From Odontesthes bonariensis (taxonomy: Eukaryota > Chordata > Actinopteri > Atheriniformes > Atherinopsidae), in NCBI RefSeq assembly GCF_027942865.1, contig NC_134515.1, forward strand, positions 29,068,449 through 29,132,448: 64,000 nt of DNA. Reading direction: 5' to 3'. The notes below the pieces were generated by a model. The model made no database searches. It saw only the letters and a program-made list of their open reading frames with translations, and was not told the origin of the DNA. Positions 47,501-57,906 of the stretch are shown one piece after another. Numbering within the stretch: position 1 is the first letter of the stretch; every line of letters begins with the position of its first letter. The translations under genes were made by a program, and so were the position numbers.

Positions 47501-50500
47501 AGTTGTATCTGAAGGTTCCTCCAACCTGTGAATTCATATTAAAAGTGAAACTTGAAAAGTGAAACTGGAAAGAGTGAACTTCCATAGCACTGCATGACTC
47601 TGACATTAGACAGAGCCTTCAGTAATACATTATGACTTGATCATTACCATTCTGTTAACATCCCATGTACAGTAGGGGTCGGGTTGTAAGGGTTTAATAA
47701 TGCCTTCTCACAGAAATTGGTGTTCAATGTCACTGAATTCAATAGAGACTATGACAATACCACACAACATAGACAATTACCTTGGACCACAGTCACTGGC
47801 ATGTGCCTCAATGTATGCAGAGGCAAACATGTCGCCACATATAGGGCAAGGAACCTCATTGTCCTACAATCAGCCATAAAAGCCTTTGTCATGGCACTAA
47901 TATTAACAATAAATATGGACATTACTACATATGAAAAATATTAAAACAAGATACCTGGAGGTGTTCAGGTGCTGTTGCTGCAGATGTCGAAGCAGTGTTT
48001 TCTTCTTCCTAATGTAAATAGACATGGTTATAAATATCATCAACTGTCATCATTACATCCTACTCCCAGTCGAGGTCGCTGAGGTCCTCTGGAAAGGACC
48101 AACTTATCATCCCCTGCGTCAGGCTTCGTACTGTTGGTGACTGAGCTTTCTGTGTTGCTTCCCCCATCCTCTGGAACAGTCTACCTCTCAACATACGCCA
48201 GACCCCCACACTGGCTACGTTCAAGAAGCACCTTAAATCCCATCAATTCACAGAGGCATATGGCCTCTAACCACCCTGCCCCTTTCCCCCTGCCCCTACA
48301 CCCCCCCTTGTAAAGCTACCTTGGGTTCCATGAAAGGCGCTATATAAAACCAAGCTATTATTATTATCATTTTTCAAATAGTTGATGGTTGCTATTGACC
48401 CACCCAGTCTCAAGTCCAAGACCTTGCATTAAGCTCTCCAATCCCCAGGAACTTGCATGACTTTTTAATTACGTGCCTTACATGCAGGTCAATGTGCTTT
48501 AACAGTTTTATGAGGGGAAAAAAATCTAAAAAGGTGTTTGTATGAATTGTGCTATACAAATAAAGTAATCACTTGCAAGAACTACACAATACCTCTGGCT
48601 CAGGTTCTGAGGCACTTTCCAGATTTCTGCATTCAGTGACATGCAATACCAGTAACTGCAATGGCATGACTGTTAGGCAGTTCTTGCACTTTGCCTTTGC
48701 CATTAAAGACAATTCCTCTGCATCACCAGACAGAGAAGAAAGATCAAGTTCGTCCTGCAGTGGTAAGATGTACAGAATCGTTTTCCCTCCCCCCCGATGC
48801 AGATTTGATCCCACTCCCTGTATACCCCTCAAAACTTAAATTTGAATAGTGATGACAAGTATAATGGAAAAATTCTTTCATCCTTTCAAAAAAAAAACGT
48901 ACCCCTTTTTCTTCTGGCTGGTCCACATTGTCAGTTTCATCGTTGTCATCATTATCATCATAATCATCATCATCAACATCAATGAGGATTTTTTCTGCTT
49001 GCTCCGGCTAGAAATATTAATGAAATTAATAATACTATGATAACAATGTTGAAGACAAAGCAGGTGATGTTTGTGAAAAACCATTTAAAGTCACAAGGAT
49101 GTCATATAGTATATGCCGTATACATTTTAATCTGATTAACAAATGAAGAGAAGAAAACAACTTACAGCTGTCTGGCAGCTTTCAACATGTAGTCCCAGCA
49201 TCTGAAAGGCACAATCTGTGCGCAATTGTTGCAGGCTACTTTTGGTATTTTGGCAAATTCGGGGGCATTTATTGGTAGAGGGACAGTCTCCAGCTCTTCC
49301 TGCACCGGAACCAAAAACAGTGTGTTCTTGCCATTATTGGATGCCAGGCGGAGCTGTCGGCCCGAATAGCCTTCGGAGTCTATTGGAATGACACTAAGTT
49401 TCCTCTGGCCACTGCCACCTAAAAATAAAAATGTAACATTTACCAAAGGAATTTTAAACATCACAATACATGGTTGTGATGTAACCACAATCAGCAATAC
49501 AATTTTGTTATGATGTATTCTGTGCATAATACCTGTGGCTTTAAAAAACATCCACCTCCCCATGAGAGGCCTCAGTTTTGGATACTCCTCCTCCATCATT
49601 GATACTATCTAAAGGGATACAATTCACAATGATGTTGCTCACTAGTCAACAAGGGGACAGTGACAGTCAGTGATAGAGTAATTGCTTTTGTACTACAGTG
49701 CACATACTGAGGCTACGTATGAATCAAAATACCTGGGAATGGTTGCTGCTTTCAGCTAGTGGGACGATTTTCTTCCCCAGGCCTGCATAGGCCAGCTCCA
49801 GCTCCCAGGAGCCTTTTGGGGTGACTGATGTTGGCCCAGGCAAAACAAACACGGGCAAATCAGTGACTCTGTGCTTTTCTGGGGTTTTGAACCTGGCCTT
49901 TCCCCTGTTCACAGTCCCCCCAGTGTACAGTCCAGGAAATTGTCTGCAAAAAGATTATAACTCACATGACTTAACTATAAGGGGACATATTATGCTAAAT
50001 TGACCTTTTCAGGGGCTCTGTACTGGTCTAACAAACACTCAAAGCATGTAGAAAAAACACATCCCACCCTTTTCTGTGAGCATGTCACCAGTATGACTTT
50101 CACCAGACGGAGCATGCTTTTAGGGTGGGCAGGCGTGATTGACAATATTTAAGAAAAATAGCAGATGAAACCTCTTCCTGTATGGACTGTTTTGTGCCAA
50201 TAACAAAATGAGTGTGTTTTCTTCTCATAGACCAATTTCAACTGGCTTAGTAAGAGGTTTAATATGGCCACTCAATATCCTGTAAATTACACTTATCAAA
50301 TATTATTTTATACTGAATTGGTCATACCTTGGGTATGGGGAACTGGGGTAGGGGTAAAGGTTGGAGTGGGTGTTTGTCTGGGAGTAGAGGTACTGATAGA
50401 GGCAGTCGTTGAAGAACTTGCCCTGGCCAGTACTGTTAAAAGATTTTGGGCCATGGTCTCCAGCATTCTCTGTAATAAAGATAATTAAAAATAAATACTT

Positions 50501-51441
50501 AACAATAGCATAGTAATAGTAAATTCTGTGTGGTTTACCTATCTGCATACATGCACACTTTACTCAAGTAGCCTACTCGGACTGGGGAGTAGCCTAAGCG
50601 CTGTGGGTTACGACAGGTGCCAGGGTAGAGTCTTGATTTCAGTGATTTACTTCAGTTTCTGTGAGGTACATTTTCTTCAAGTGTATCGAGAAACTGATAG
50701 GAGGCCCCTCACTATCACAGTCTCCACAAACTCAGAGTCCAGACTTCTTCAGCAGTGGTTCACGTCACGTGCTTGGTTTGGAGATACAAGAGTTAGCTAC
50801 TACTGCAGAGTCTGTAAGCTAAAACTACTTGTGCTAACCGGTGTGAGAGCCTATGTTGTTCAGTAACAACTGGTTACCCAGAGTGTTAGAACCAACGGTG
50901 ATAGGTCGTAAAGAATGTCACTCTTAATTAACTTTAATAATAGAATTATTACAACATTGGGAGTAACATCTTGTTACTGGTAGCCAGACAGGCGGTCACA
51001 CCAGTTAGCTACTTTGCTTTCAAGAACAGCACCCCTGGCAAGCAGTCGTTTTCTGGAACTGAAACTCCGGGGTTTGAACTGAGCAGAAACACGTGCTATG
51101 TAATGACAGCATGGCGGCAGAAAACATGCAAATCTGCAAAGGCCAACTTCATTTTTAATTCGCTACTCACTATCGTTCGAAATGAATCGCTTGAATCATT
51201 CTGTTGATGGAAAACCTCGGATGCATATTGCTAGAAAATTTTGATTATTTCCGAGTAACTAGCTTCCAACTCCAATGGACAAGATCCAGCTAGTTACCCT
51301 AGAATAGCTGTTGCTGTCCCATCCAGATATGAAAGACATCTCATTCGTTCAATGATATTTTCTGATGAAATAACACATGTGTAAAATAACAAGAATGCAA
51401 GAACTTACAGTAGATTCTGCGGAATCGTTGTTTCTTTCCAT
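44517..51441 (-). CDS. HECT E3 ubiquitin ligase, G2E3-like, 18 exons
   Basis: Exons, in order, end at 51409, 50328, 49733, 49533, 49166, 48903, 48593, 47955, 47781, 47460, 46818, 46629, 46292, 45911, 45626, 45177, 44952 and 44517. Exon 1 encodes MERNNDSAEST. Next come a Ser/Thr/Pro-rich part and two zinc modules (ACNNC and KCKNC with downstream His and Cys), separated by a poly-Asp stretch. Then follows a UBZ-like finger, CPICGDMFASAYIEAHASDC. A HECT domain runs from TVSRQNMVERGLLQW through GVDTGALRKEFL to AACTNTITLP, where the Cys should be the thioester-forming residue. From 47863 on all exon phases agree and the frame is open. In the zinc-module exons there are single-base frame breaks (near 48789-48795 and 49203), and the exon 2-3 phases conflict. 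The HECT half is intact; the full gene may not be. Confidence 0.78.
44757..45177 (-). repeat. Tandem duplication of one HECT exon and intron
   Basis: Two adjacent units of about 190 bp (about 44757-44951 and 44985-45177) each hold the 3' splice site, the exon start (D-x-N-x-LRPL...PKDILQW) and the upstream intron. The introns are also alike (GAAAGCACAGA, then TTTAACAGCT). The duplicated exon (44952-45032) has phase 1 on both sides, so it stays in frame. Confidence 0.85.
45385..45600 (+). repeat. tRNA-derived SINE in HECT intron
   Basis: A tRNA-like head with B box AGGTTCAAATCCC is followed by the SINE body CCTTGAGCAAGGCACCTAATCC and an A-rich tail. It sits in the intron between the exons at 45177-45300 and 45626-45770. 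The head is too diverged to be a working tRNA gene. Confidence 0.75.
48062..48375 (+). repeat. LINE 3' end fragment, L2/CR1-like
   Basis: The + strand reads LWNSLPLNIRQTP then LATFKKHLKSHQF, a typical C terminus of L2-type LINE proteins. It is followed by GGCGCTATATAAAACCAAGC and an (ATT)n tail. This is a 5'-truncated insertion in a HECT-gene intron. Confidence 0.75.
48789..48795 (-). other. Homopolymer frame break in zinc module 2
   Basis: Seven G (sense strand) separate EGYTGSGIKSAS in one frame from KTILYILPLQDELDLS in the next. The paralogous module upstream is continuous here, so one G is extra in this copy, or the assembly is wrong. Confidence 0.7.
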
Positions 51442-51510
51442 CTCTACAGCGTGGTGCACAAGGTGTCGGTGATTGTTGTACCTAGTTCTACCCAGTGCCG
51501 TTTGCGCAAC

Positions 51511-51613
51511 ACTGTCATCTGGTGGATGCTCCGTGAATAGAGGGCTGTGCCGCTGTTCACATTCAAATCGGCATGCATTTGTTTGTGCATCTTGCAGCAC
51601 AGTAAGAGTGTGT
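51511..51613 (-). repeat. Right terminal inverted repeat, inner part
   Basis: Inverted match to about 39970-40067 at the left end, including the sequence around CAAATGCATGCCGATTTGAA. It is separated from its outer part (56371-56744) by the CsRn1-like Gypsy insertion. HECT exon 1 starts about 70 bp further in. Confidence 0.88.
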
Positions 51614-51811
51614 TGTGGAAGTTGCCTTTAGGCGAAAAGATGAGCCGAAAACTTCTCACATTAAGACTCTGTGAGTCGCGTTTATTAACTGACAAAAACT
51701 GACAGTTCCAACTGACAAAAAACTGACAGTTCCAACTGACAGCTCGAACATAACAGATAACAGAACACATATAAGAAAGTGAATTATGCCGTCAGTGTTG
51801 AGAGCACTACA
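51614..51811 (-). repeat. 3' LTR of CsRn1-like element (deleted form)
   Basis: Same termini as the 5' LTR but shortened by about 120 bp in the middle; a CTGACAGTTCCAACTGACA unit is present twice. Confidence 0.88.
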
Positions 51812-52065
51812 CATGCCCCCCCAGAATTCACTCTAACAGAAAACCTGAGAAAAAATATCAACGGCGTGGGGGGCGAATCAAACGTCCAGTGCGGCTCCGC
51901 CGAATTTGAGAGTGCGGAACCGCCCCCTCAGTGGCTGTCTGTGGGGCTCCCCTGCGGCATGGTCGAGGGGCAGGAGGAACGGAAAGGGGGGGCCTAGTCA
52001 GAGGCCGTCCCCGTTTTGGGGGCTGCGCCAACTCAACTGGCCTGGCCAGATCAAGGTGAGCTGGT

Positions 52066-52505
52066 TTAAAGCGGCACTATGCAACTTTCAGTAATACGGG
52101 GTTTGTTTACCATGCAATACACACCCCAAAGCTGTAGGGGGAGCTCCGTAGAAAATAAGGCGACAGTCTAGCCATATTATATATTACTACTCTAGAAGCT
52201 AACCACATTCAATTTAGCCGTCGACAGCTAATGGAGAGAGGTGTGTCTTATCAGGCTCCCTGGCTCGGCTCAGAGCCCTTTAGACCTGCTGTGAAGCAGT
52301 AGTTCTCGGCTCTCGTGTGTCGCGAGACTTCCAGAGGTAAACAAAGCACGCGGCGCCACAGGCAAAGTTGCAAGCGTTGTTTCGGGCTAGGGCCACCAGA
52401 TGGAGATGGAAATGTCACCGTTTTCATCAGAACGGGTCAGCCAAGCTATCTGATGATTGCCAAGCAATTTTATGACCATGAAATAGTTGCATAGTTCCGC
52501 TTTAA
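52066..52505. mobile_element. TTAA MITE inside Gypsy pol
   Basis: Ends TTAAAGCGGCACTATGCAAC and, inverted, TTAAAGCGGAACTATGCAAC, with TTAA at both sides. The 440-bp unit interrupts the pol coding sequence just after the integrase C-terminal residues ISVDRLK, whose frame can be picked up again beyond its left end (PAHLDLARPVELAQP). It therefore inserted after the Gypsy element. Confidence 0.88.
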
Positions 52506-54192
52506 GGCGGTCCACAGAAATACACTCCGGTTTGCCCCCAATGTCCACCACAAAGTGCTTGTCCCCAGTTTCCACAACACGGAAAGGGCCCTCGTAAGGC
52601 GGACGGAGAAGTCCGCGGTGCCCATCCACACGAATGAAAACATACCCAGCAGACTGTAGGCCACTGGGGACGTGAGAGTTTGGTAGACCATGGCAGGAGG
52701 TAGCAAGTGGAGCAAACAGCTTGGCATTGTCTAACAGGCTGGAGCGCTGGAGTGTGGCTGACCAAGGGGTCGTGGTGCTGGGGACGAAATCCCCGGGGAC
52801 CCGAAGTGGCTGACCGTAGACCAGCTCTGCGGAGGAGGCCTGGAGGTCTTCCTTCGGCGCTGTCCTGATGCCCAGCATGACCCATGGGAGCTTGTCAGCC
52901 CAGGATCTGTCCTTCAGGCTGGCACGCAGGGAGGCTTTCATGGACCTGTGAAATCGTTCACAGAGGCCATTGCTCTGGGGGTGGTAGGCCGTGGTGCGGT
53001 GGAGTTTAACTCCCAAGCTCCCTGCGACAGCGTTCCAAAGCTCGGATGTAAACTGAGCGCCACGGTCTGAGGAGATGTCTGAAGGGGCGCCAAAACGGGA
53101 CACCCAGGTGCCAATAAATGCCCGTGCCACGTCCGCTGATGTTATGGATGACAGTGGAACAGCCTCTGCCCACCGTGTGGTCCTGTCGACCATAGTGAGT
53201 ACATGAGTGTAACCCTGCGAGGGTGGAAGTGGGCCAACTAGGTCGATGTTGACGTGGTCGAAATGTCGTTCAGGCACTTGAAATTGTTCCAGTGGCGCTT
53301 TGGTGTGGCGGTGTACTTTGGCACGTTGGCACTCCACACAGGTGTTCGCCCAGTCCCTCACGTCCTTTTTAAGTCCGTGCCACACAAACTTTGCTGCCAC
53401 CAGCCGTTGTGAGGCCTTGGTTCCGGGGTGTGAGAGGCTATGGATGGCGTCGAATGCCACATCCTGAAGCTGCAGCCCAGTAGCGGATGAACAGCAAGCC
53501 TGCACGTCCGGGTCTGTGGCCTGCTCCGTTGCCATGCTGCCGTAGTCCAAACCGAGGTGGACCGCCCCCGCAACAGCACGGGAGAGGCAGTCTGCAACCT
53601 GGTTCTGCTTCCCAGAGAGGTGTGCAATGTCCGTCGTGAACTCTGAGATGTAAGTCAGCTGCCGCTGTTGCCTGCCAGACCATGGCTGAGTGACTTTGGA
53701 CATGGCGAAGGTCAGAGGCTTGTGGTCCACAAAAACGGTGAACTGGCGTCCTTCCAGCAGTGAACGAAAGTGTCGGAAGGCGAGGTACACTCCAAGTAGC
53801 TCCCGGTCGAAAGTGCTATACTTCCGTTCACTGGGACGTAACTGCCTGCTGAAAAAGGCGAGAGGCTGCCAAGCATTACCCACCCACTGCTCGTAAACCG
53901 CACCGACCGCGTAGTCCGAGGCGCCCGTGGTAAGTGCGATTGGGGCAGAGGAGGCGGGATGGGCCAACATGGCAGCCTTAGCCAGGGCTGTCTTAGCGTC
54001 CACAAAAGCCTTGTCTCTTTCCGTGTTCCAGTCCACAGTGTGCTTAGGCTTGGCACCTTTCAGAGCCTCGTACAGAGGCCGCATGGTTTGGGCAGCCCTG
54101 GGGAGAAAACGGTGGTAAAAGTTAACCATGCCAAAGAACTCCTGTAAGGCTCTGACAGTGACTGGGTGTGGAAAAGTGGTGATGGCCTCCAC
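52387..54192 (-). pseudogene. Pol part 2: RNase H and integrase
   Basis: The 601-codon frame starts inside the connection after reverse transcriptase ([13 protein letters not shown]). It contains RNase H (LTTGASDYAVGAV, FVDHKPLTFA), an integrase zinc finger (HPGTKASQRLVA with CVECQRAK) and the integrase core (NIDLVGPLPP, SDRGAQF, HPQSNGLCERFH). In RNase H the usual first Asp context (TDAS) reads TGAS, so a catalytic Asp appears lost. The last 30 or so residues are read from the MITE rather than native sequence. Confidence 0.85.
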
Positions 54193-55435
54193 TTTTGACA
54201 GAAGAGGAACAACCCCGTCCTTTGTGACTCAGAAAGTCTATGGTGGACCGACCGAACTCGCACTTGGCTGGATTGATGATGAGCCCGTGGTCGGTAAGTC
54301 GCTCGAACAGAGTGCGAAGGTGCGAAAGGTGCTCTGGAGGTGATGAACAGGCCACGAGGATGTCGTCAAGGTACACAAACAGAAAAGGCAGATCCCGTAA
54401 CACAGAGTCCATGAGCCGCTGGAACGTTTGAGCAGCATTTTTTAGCCCAAATGGTGTGCGCAGGAACTCAAACAAACCAAACGGTGTGATTACAGCTGTT
54501 TTTGGAATGTCGCGAGGGTGTACGGGCACTTGATGGTATCCTCTGATCAGGTCCACCTTCGAAAACATGACCTTACCAGCCAGGTGCGCTGAAAAATCCT
54601 GGATGTGCGGCACTGGGTAGCGGTCAGGCGTTGTCGCGTCGTTGAGCCGTCGGTAGTCCCCGCAAGGACGCCAGCCCCCCCCTGGTTTGGGGACGAGGTG
54701 TAGGGGAGAGGCCCAAGGACTGTTGGAGCGTCGAACAATCCCCAGGCGCTCCATGGATTCGAACTCTGTCTTGGCTACGGCAAGCTTGTTCGGCTCGAGG
54801 CGTCGAGCGCGGGCGTACACAGGTGGGCCAGTGGTGTCGATGTAATGCTCTACACCGTGCTTGGCTGTAGAAGAGGAGAAAGTGGGCTGGGTGAGTGCTG
54901 GAAACTCGGCGAGCAGCCGTTGGAAACTGTCCGTGACAGAGAGCAGGCTGGAGAGGTGTTCTGCGCCAGAGTCGCTGAGCACGCAGGCATAAGAACAGAA
55001 AGTGACGGCGTCGATCAAGCGCTGATTTTTAACGTCCACTAACAGTCCAAATGCACACAAAAAATCTGATCCTAAGAGGGGAACAGCGACTTTGGCAGTC
55101 ACAAAGTCCCAGCCGAAGCATTGGCCGTCAAAACACAGTTCAACATGCCTTGTGCCGTATGTACGGATAGGGCTTCCATTGGCGGCTTCCATGGGGGGGC
55201 CGTGGGTGTCAGCCACCACGTCCACCTGTGAAGCAGGAAGTAGACTCCGCTGTGCCCCTGTGTCGCAGAGGAATCGCCGGCCGGAGATGGAGTCGTGGAT
55301 GAAGAGCAGCCCGCCGGCATGGCCAACGCTCACGGCCACTAGTGAGCGCCGGCCTTGGCGTTTCCCACTCCACTGAAGCTGCATGGAGAGCGGCATCGTT
55401 TGGCCTTGGGGCCAAACCTGGCATGGTAGTAGCAC
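54122..55435 (-). pseudogene. Pol part 1: protease and reverse transcriptase
   Basis: The frame overlaps the end of gag and contains the protease motif [15 protein letters not shown] and reverse transcriptase with [20 protein letters not shown] and [10 protein letters not shown]. The frame is lost after [13 protein letters not shown] near 54230, where comparison with the following frame indicates a deletion of about ten bases. The gag-pol overlap would normally need a programmed frameshift. Confidence 0.85.
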
Positions 55436-56058
55436 ACACCTGAAGACTGCTGCCGACGCGGGGCTGCTGCTGCGATGAGCATGTGATCATCGGATATTTC
55501 TGATACAGCAACAGCACCAGCAGGAAGAAGGGCAGCTGCGCAGGGCTGTTGACTAGCCAGGAAACACTTGTCAGCCTCAGCAGCCAGTTCTCTACAATCA
55601 GTGCTGGCAGTGTTGGCCAAAGCAGCTCTCACATGAGCAGGCAGTTGGCGCAGGAAAAGGTGGAGGAAAAGGAAATCTGGCTTGTTGTCACCAAGCAGAT
55701 CGAGCATTCGGTCCATTAGCTCTGAGGGCTTGCTGTCACCGAGCCCTTGAAGAGAGAAAAGCCTGCTAGCCCTCTCTGTGTCAGATAGTTCGAACGTTTT
55801 CAGTAAGTATTCTTTCAGAGTTTCATACTTTCTCGTCAGAGGAGGACATTTAAGAAGGCTCACTACTCTCGATGCCGTAGAACTTCCGAGGGCAGATACC
55901 ACATAGTAGTATTTCGTTTCGTCGGCCGTTATCTGACGCAAGGCAAACTGTGCCTCAGTCTGAGCGAACCAGGCAGAAGAAGACGATTCCCAGAATTCGG
56001 GGAGCTTGAGAGACACAGCGTTTGCGGTCATGGCGATCTGGATACGTCCAGTAAACAA
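55339..56058 (-). CDS. Gag of CsRn1-like element
   Basis: A 239-codon frame; the second Met ([17 protein letters not shown]) is the likelier start. The capsid-like region is followed near the C terminus by [18 protein letters not shown]. This C-x2-H-x9-C-x3-C finger is the CHCC type described for CsRn1 gag and differs from the usual CCHC knuckle. The frame is intact. It would form the particle for this element if pol were supplied by another copy. Confidence 0.85.
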   Translation of the reverse strand: MFTGRIQIAMTANAVSLKLPEFWESSSSAWFAQTEAQFALRQITADETKYYYVVSALGSSTASRVVSLLKCPPLTRKYETLKEYLLKTFELSDTERASRLFSLQGLGDSKPSELMDRMLDLLGDNKPDFLFLHLFLRQLPAHVRAALANTASTDCRELAAEADKCFLASQQPCAAALLPAGAVAVSEISDDHMLIAAAAPRRQQSSGVCYYHARFGPKAKRCRSPCSFSGVGNAKAGAH

Positions 56059-56074
56059 ACGTCGGGGTCACCAG

Positions 56075-56370
56075 TGTGGAAGTTGCCTTTAGGCGAAAAG
56101 ATGAGCCGAAAACTTCTCACATTAAGACTCTGTGAGTCGCGTTTATTCACTGACAAAAACTGACAGTTCCAACTGACAGCTCGCGCATCAACAGAACAGC
56201 TGTTATCATGAAACGTCACCGGATCTCTTAAAGAGACCGCAACTATTAAATGCATCATAACATTCAAGACAATGAACCGCACAACATTAAAGACGATGAA
56301 CCAACAACATAACAGATAACAGAACACATATAACAAAGTGAATTATGCCGTCAGTGTTGAGAGCACTACA
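56075..56370 (-). repeat. 5' LTR of CsRn1-like element
   Basis: 296-bp LTR with the complete middle section that is missing from the other LTR. It is directly followed by the GTGT duplication and the outer part of the right TIR of the giant element. Confidence 0.9.
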
Positions 56371-56744
56371 GTGTCAAAATTACGCCATGGACACGAGAGC
56401 AAAAAATGGATCCACAAATGCAAGCAATGGATCCACAAATGCAAAAAATGGATCCACAAATGCAGACTGCCAGACTGCACACACAAAGTCAAGCATATTT
56501 ATTTTAAAATCTCGAAAATATATTTACAAATGTATGTATATTTATATACATATATACATTTATTTGTGTGTCACATTTTTATATTTATATTGATTATATA
56601 TACATTTATAAATTCGTTCATATTTATATTAATTTTTACTCAAATATATCTCGATCACATTTTTATATTTATTTTAATTAAACATACATTTATAAATTCG
56701 TTCATATTTATACTAATTTTTTTTACACAAAATTTCCCCCATAG
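56371..56744 (-). repeat. Right terminal inverted repeat, outer part
   Basis: Inverted match to the left TIR from 39699. Three copies of the GGATCC-containing unit occur here against two at the left. An extra AT-rich sub-repeat of about 95 bp (starting ATAAATATGAACGAATTTAT on the minus strand) makes this end longer. Confidence 0.88.
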
Positions 56745-57906
56745 AAAACTGTGTTGTGTGTGGATGTAATGTGTAGGCCTTACTGAACATTAACTAAAGT
56801 GGAGGAAAACAAATAGAACATCCAAGGGTAGACTCAAACTCATCCTATGACTTTTTTTAACCTTCTCTCCAGCCAATTTATGAAGAATGTGTTGCTTCTT
56901 CATGCATCGGATATTCAATTCAATTAATTTTTTATTTATATAGTGCCAAATACAACAAATGTCATCTCAAGGCACTTAAATAATAAAATCCAATTCAAGC
57001 CAATTGGAATTCAATTCATATTGAGGTGTGTCATCAAAAGAAGACACACCTCAATATCAGATACTGATATAAAGATTTCAGAGATGCCACAGGCTTTAGC
57101 AAAAAGGCAGAACTTGATACCCTGGGAACGAAAATGGGTACTCTTTCAAACTCTTTTTTTGCCACTCTTTCAGGGCCCAGTGGAGTCTCAAATCAGCACA
57201 GAGGATGTCTTTCAGAGTCAGTTATCAACATGGTAAAATGCAGGGAATCTATTCATTTTTGCAACATGATCTAACTTGGGCCGATTTGAGATGGGATGCA
57301 TTGCAAATAGACCACATTTGTTGTCTAACCCTAACCAAACAATTTTGTTTAAAGCCAAAAAAAAAATAGAAAGAACTACTCAGCCCAACCCATGCTAAGC
57401 CTTTGGCTGCCTATTTCAACTATTTCGGTTATTAGACTGATTCTGGGGGAACCATTGAGACAAACTATAATCCATAACCCAGTAATTCTGGTGCTGAAAT
57501 CTAATAAATAACTTTTTATAACTCAACAGTGACTGAAGAAGAAATTGAAAACAAAACTAAATAAAATGACGTGAAAAAAGAAATTTCTTAACAGATCTCA
57601 AACTAATGTTATTCAGGGATATTGTTGAGGGACCAATGAGGATCATTTTAGCATGCTTAGCCACAAAAAAACTGCTGGGCAGGACTACAAGCCGACTGAT
57701 TAAATGACCAACATGTCTGAAAAGCCAGCAATCCAACAGAGGGGTGACAGAGAACAGCATACTACTGCTCTTTCAAACATTGCCATCAACCGTGTTAAAT
57801 TAGTCACACAATATGACGCAAAAAAACAGCAACCAGCATCAGTTCCTCATGTTGTTTGAGTCATAAGGATTTATTGTATAACCCTTACATTACTTGTGAA
57901 TCCAGT
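56745..57906. other. Intergenic with SINE-tail-like patch
   Basis: TTTTTATTTATATAGTGCC and CTCAAGGCACTTAAATAATA near 56925-56990 resemble the 3' part of common fish SINE/LINE repeats. A 14-bp stem hairpin (ATATTGAGGTGTGT) lies at 57018-57057. No gene is seen. Confidence 0.45.
57018..57057. repeat. Short perfect hairpin
   Basis: ATATTGAGGTGTGT and its exact reverse complement are separated by 12 bp. It may be one end of a small mobile element; nothing else supports that. Confidence 0.75.

Larger units (their letters stand above)
51614..56370 (-). mobile_element. Ty3/Gypsy element, CsRn1-like, defective
   Basis: LTRs 51614-51811 (198 bp) and 56075-56370 (296 bp) have TGTGGAAG...CACTACA ends and a 4-bp duplication GTGT at 51610-51613 and 56371-56374. 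The left (3') LTR has lost an internal block of about 120 bp and gained a copy of a 22-bp repeat. Gag, protease, reverse transcriptase, RNase H and integrase follow in the usual order on the minus strand. The pol frame is interrupted by a small frame-changing loss near 54230 and a MITE at 52066-52505. The gag finger type points to the CsRn1 clade. Confidence 0.92.
39699..56744. mobile_element. Giant long-TIR element, unclassified
   Basis: The outer ends are inverted copies starting CTATGGGGGAAATTTTGTGT, with homology running inward for about 370 bp on the left and about 470 bp on the right once the Gypsy insertion (51614-56374) is removed. The unit spans about 17.05 kb, or about 12.3 kb without the Gypsy. 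Inside lie two convergent spliced genes: the 3' exons of an integrase-like transposase (+) and a HECT ubiquitin ligase gene (-). No clean target duplication is visible; gaaac and gaaaa border the ends if the unit starts one base further in. Alternative explanation: a segmental inversion or duplication that copied a repeat to both sides. Gene content and TIR position at both ends favour a transposon. Confidence 0.65.

Noticed and set aside
50528-50866. 112-codon + strand frame near the right end of the giant element
   Set aside because: It has no domain, lies opposite the 5' region of the HECT gene and has no family resemblance.
56381-56470. Regularly repeated 20-bp units, considered as a CRISPR array
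   Set aside because: Only three near-contiguous units without spacers, in a eukaryotic transposon TIR.
39699-56744. Interpretation as a Maverick/Polinton or Teratorn-like viral element
   Set aside because: No DNA polymerase B, packaging ATPase, capsid or herpesvirus-like genes were seen; the interior has only integrase-like and HECT genes plus nested repeats.
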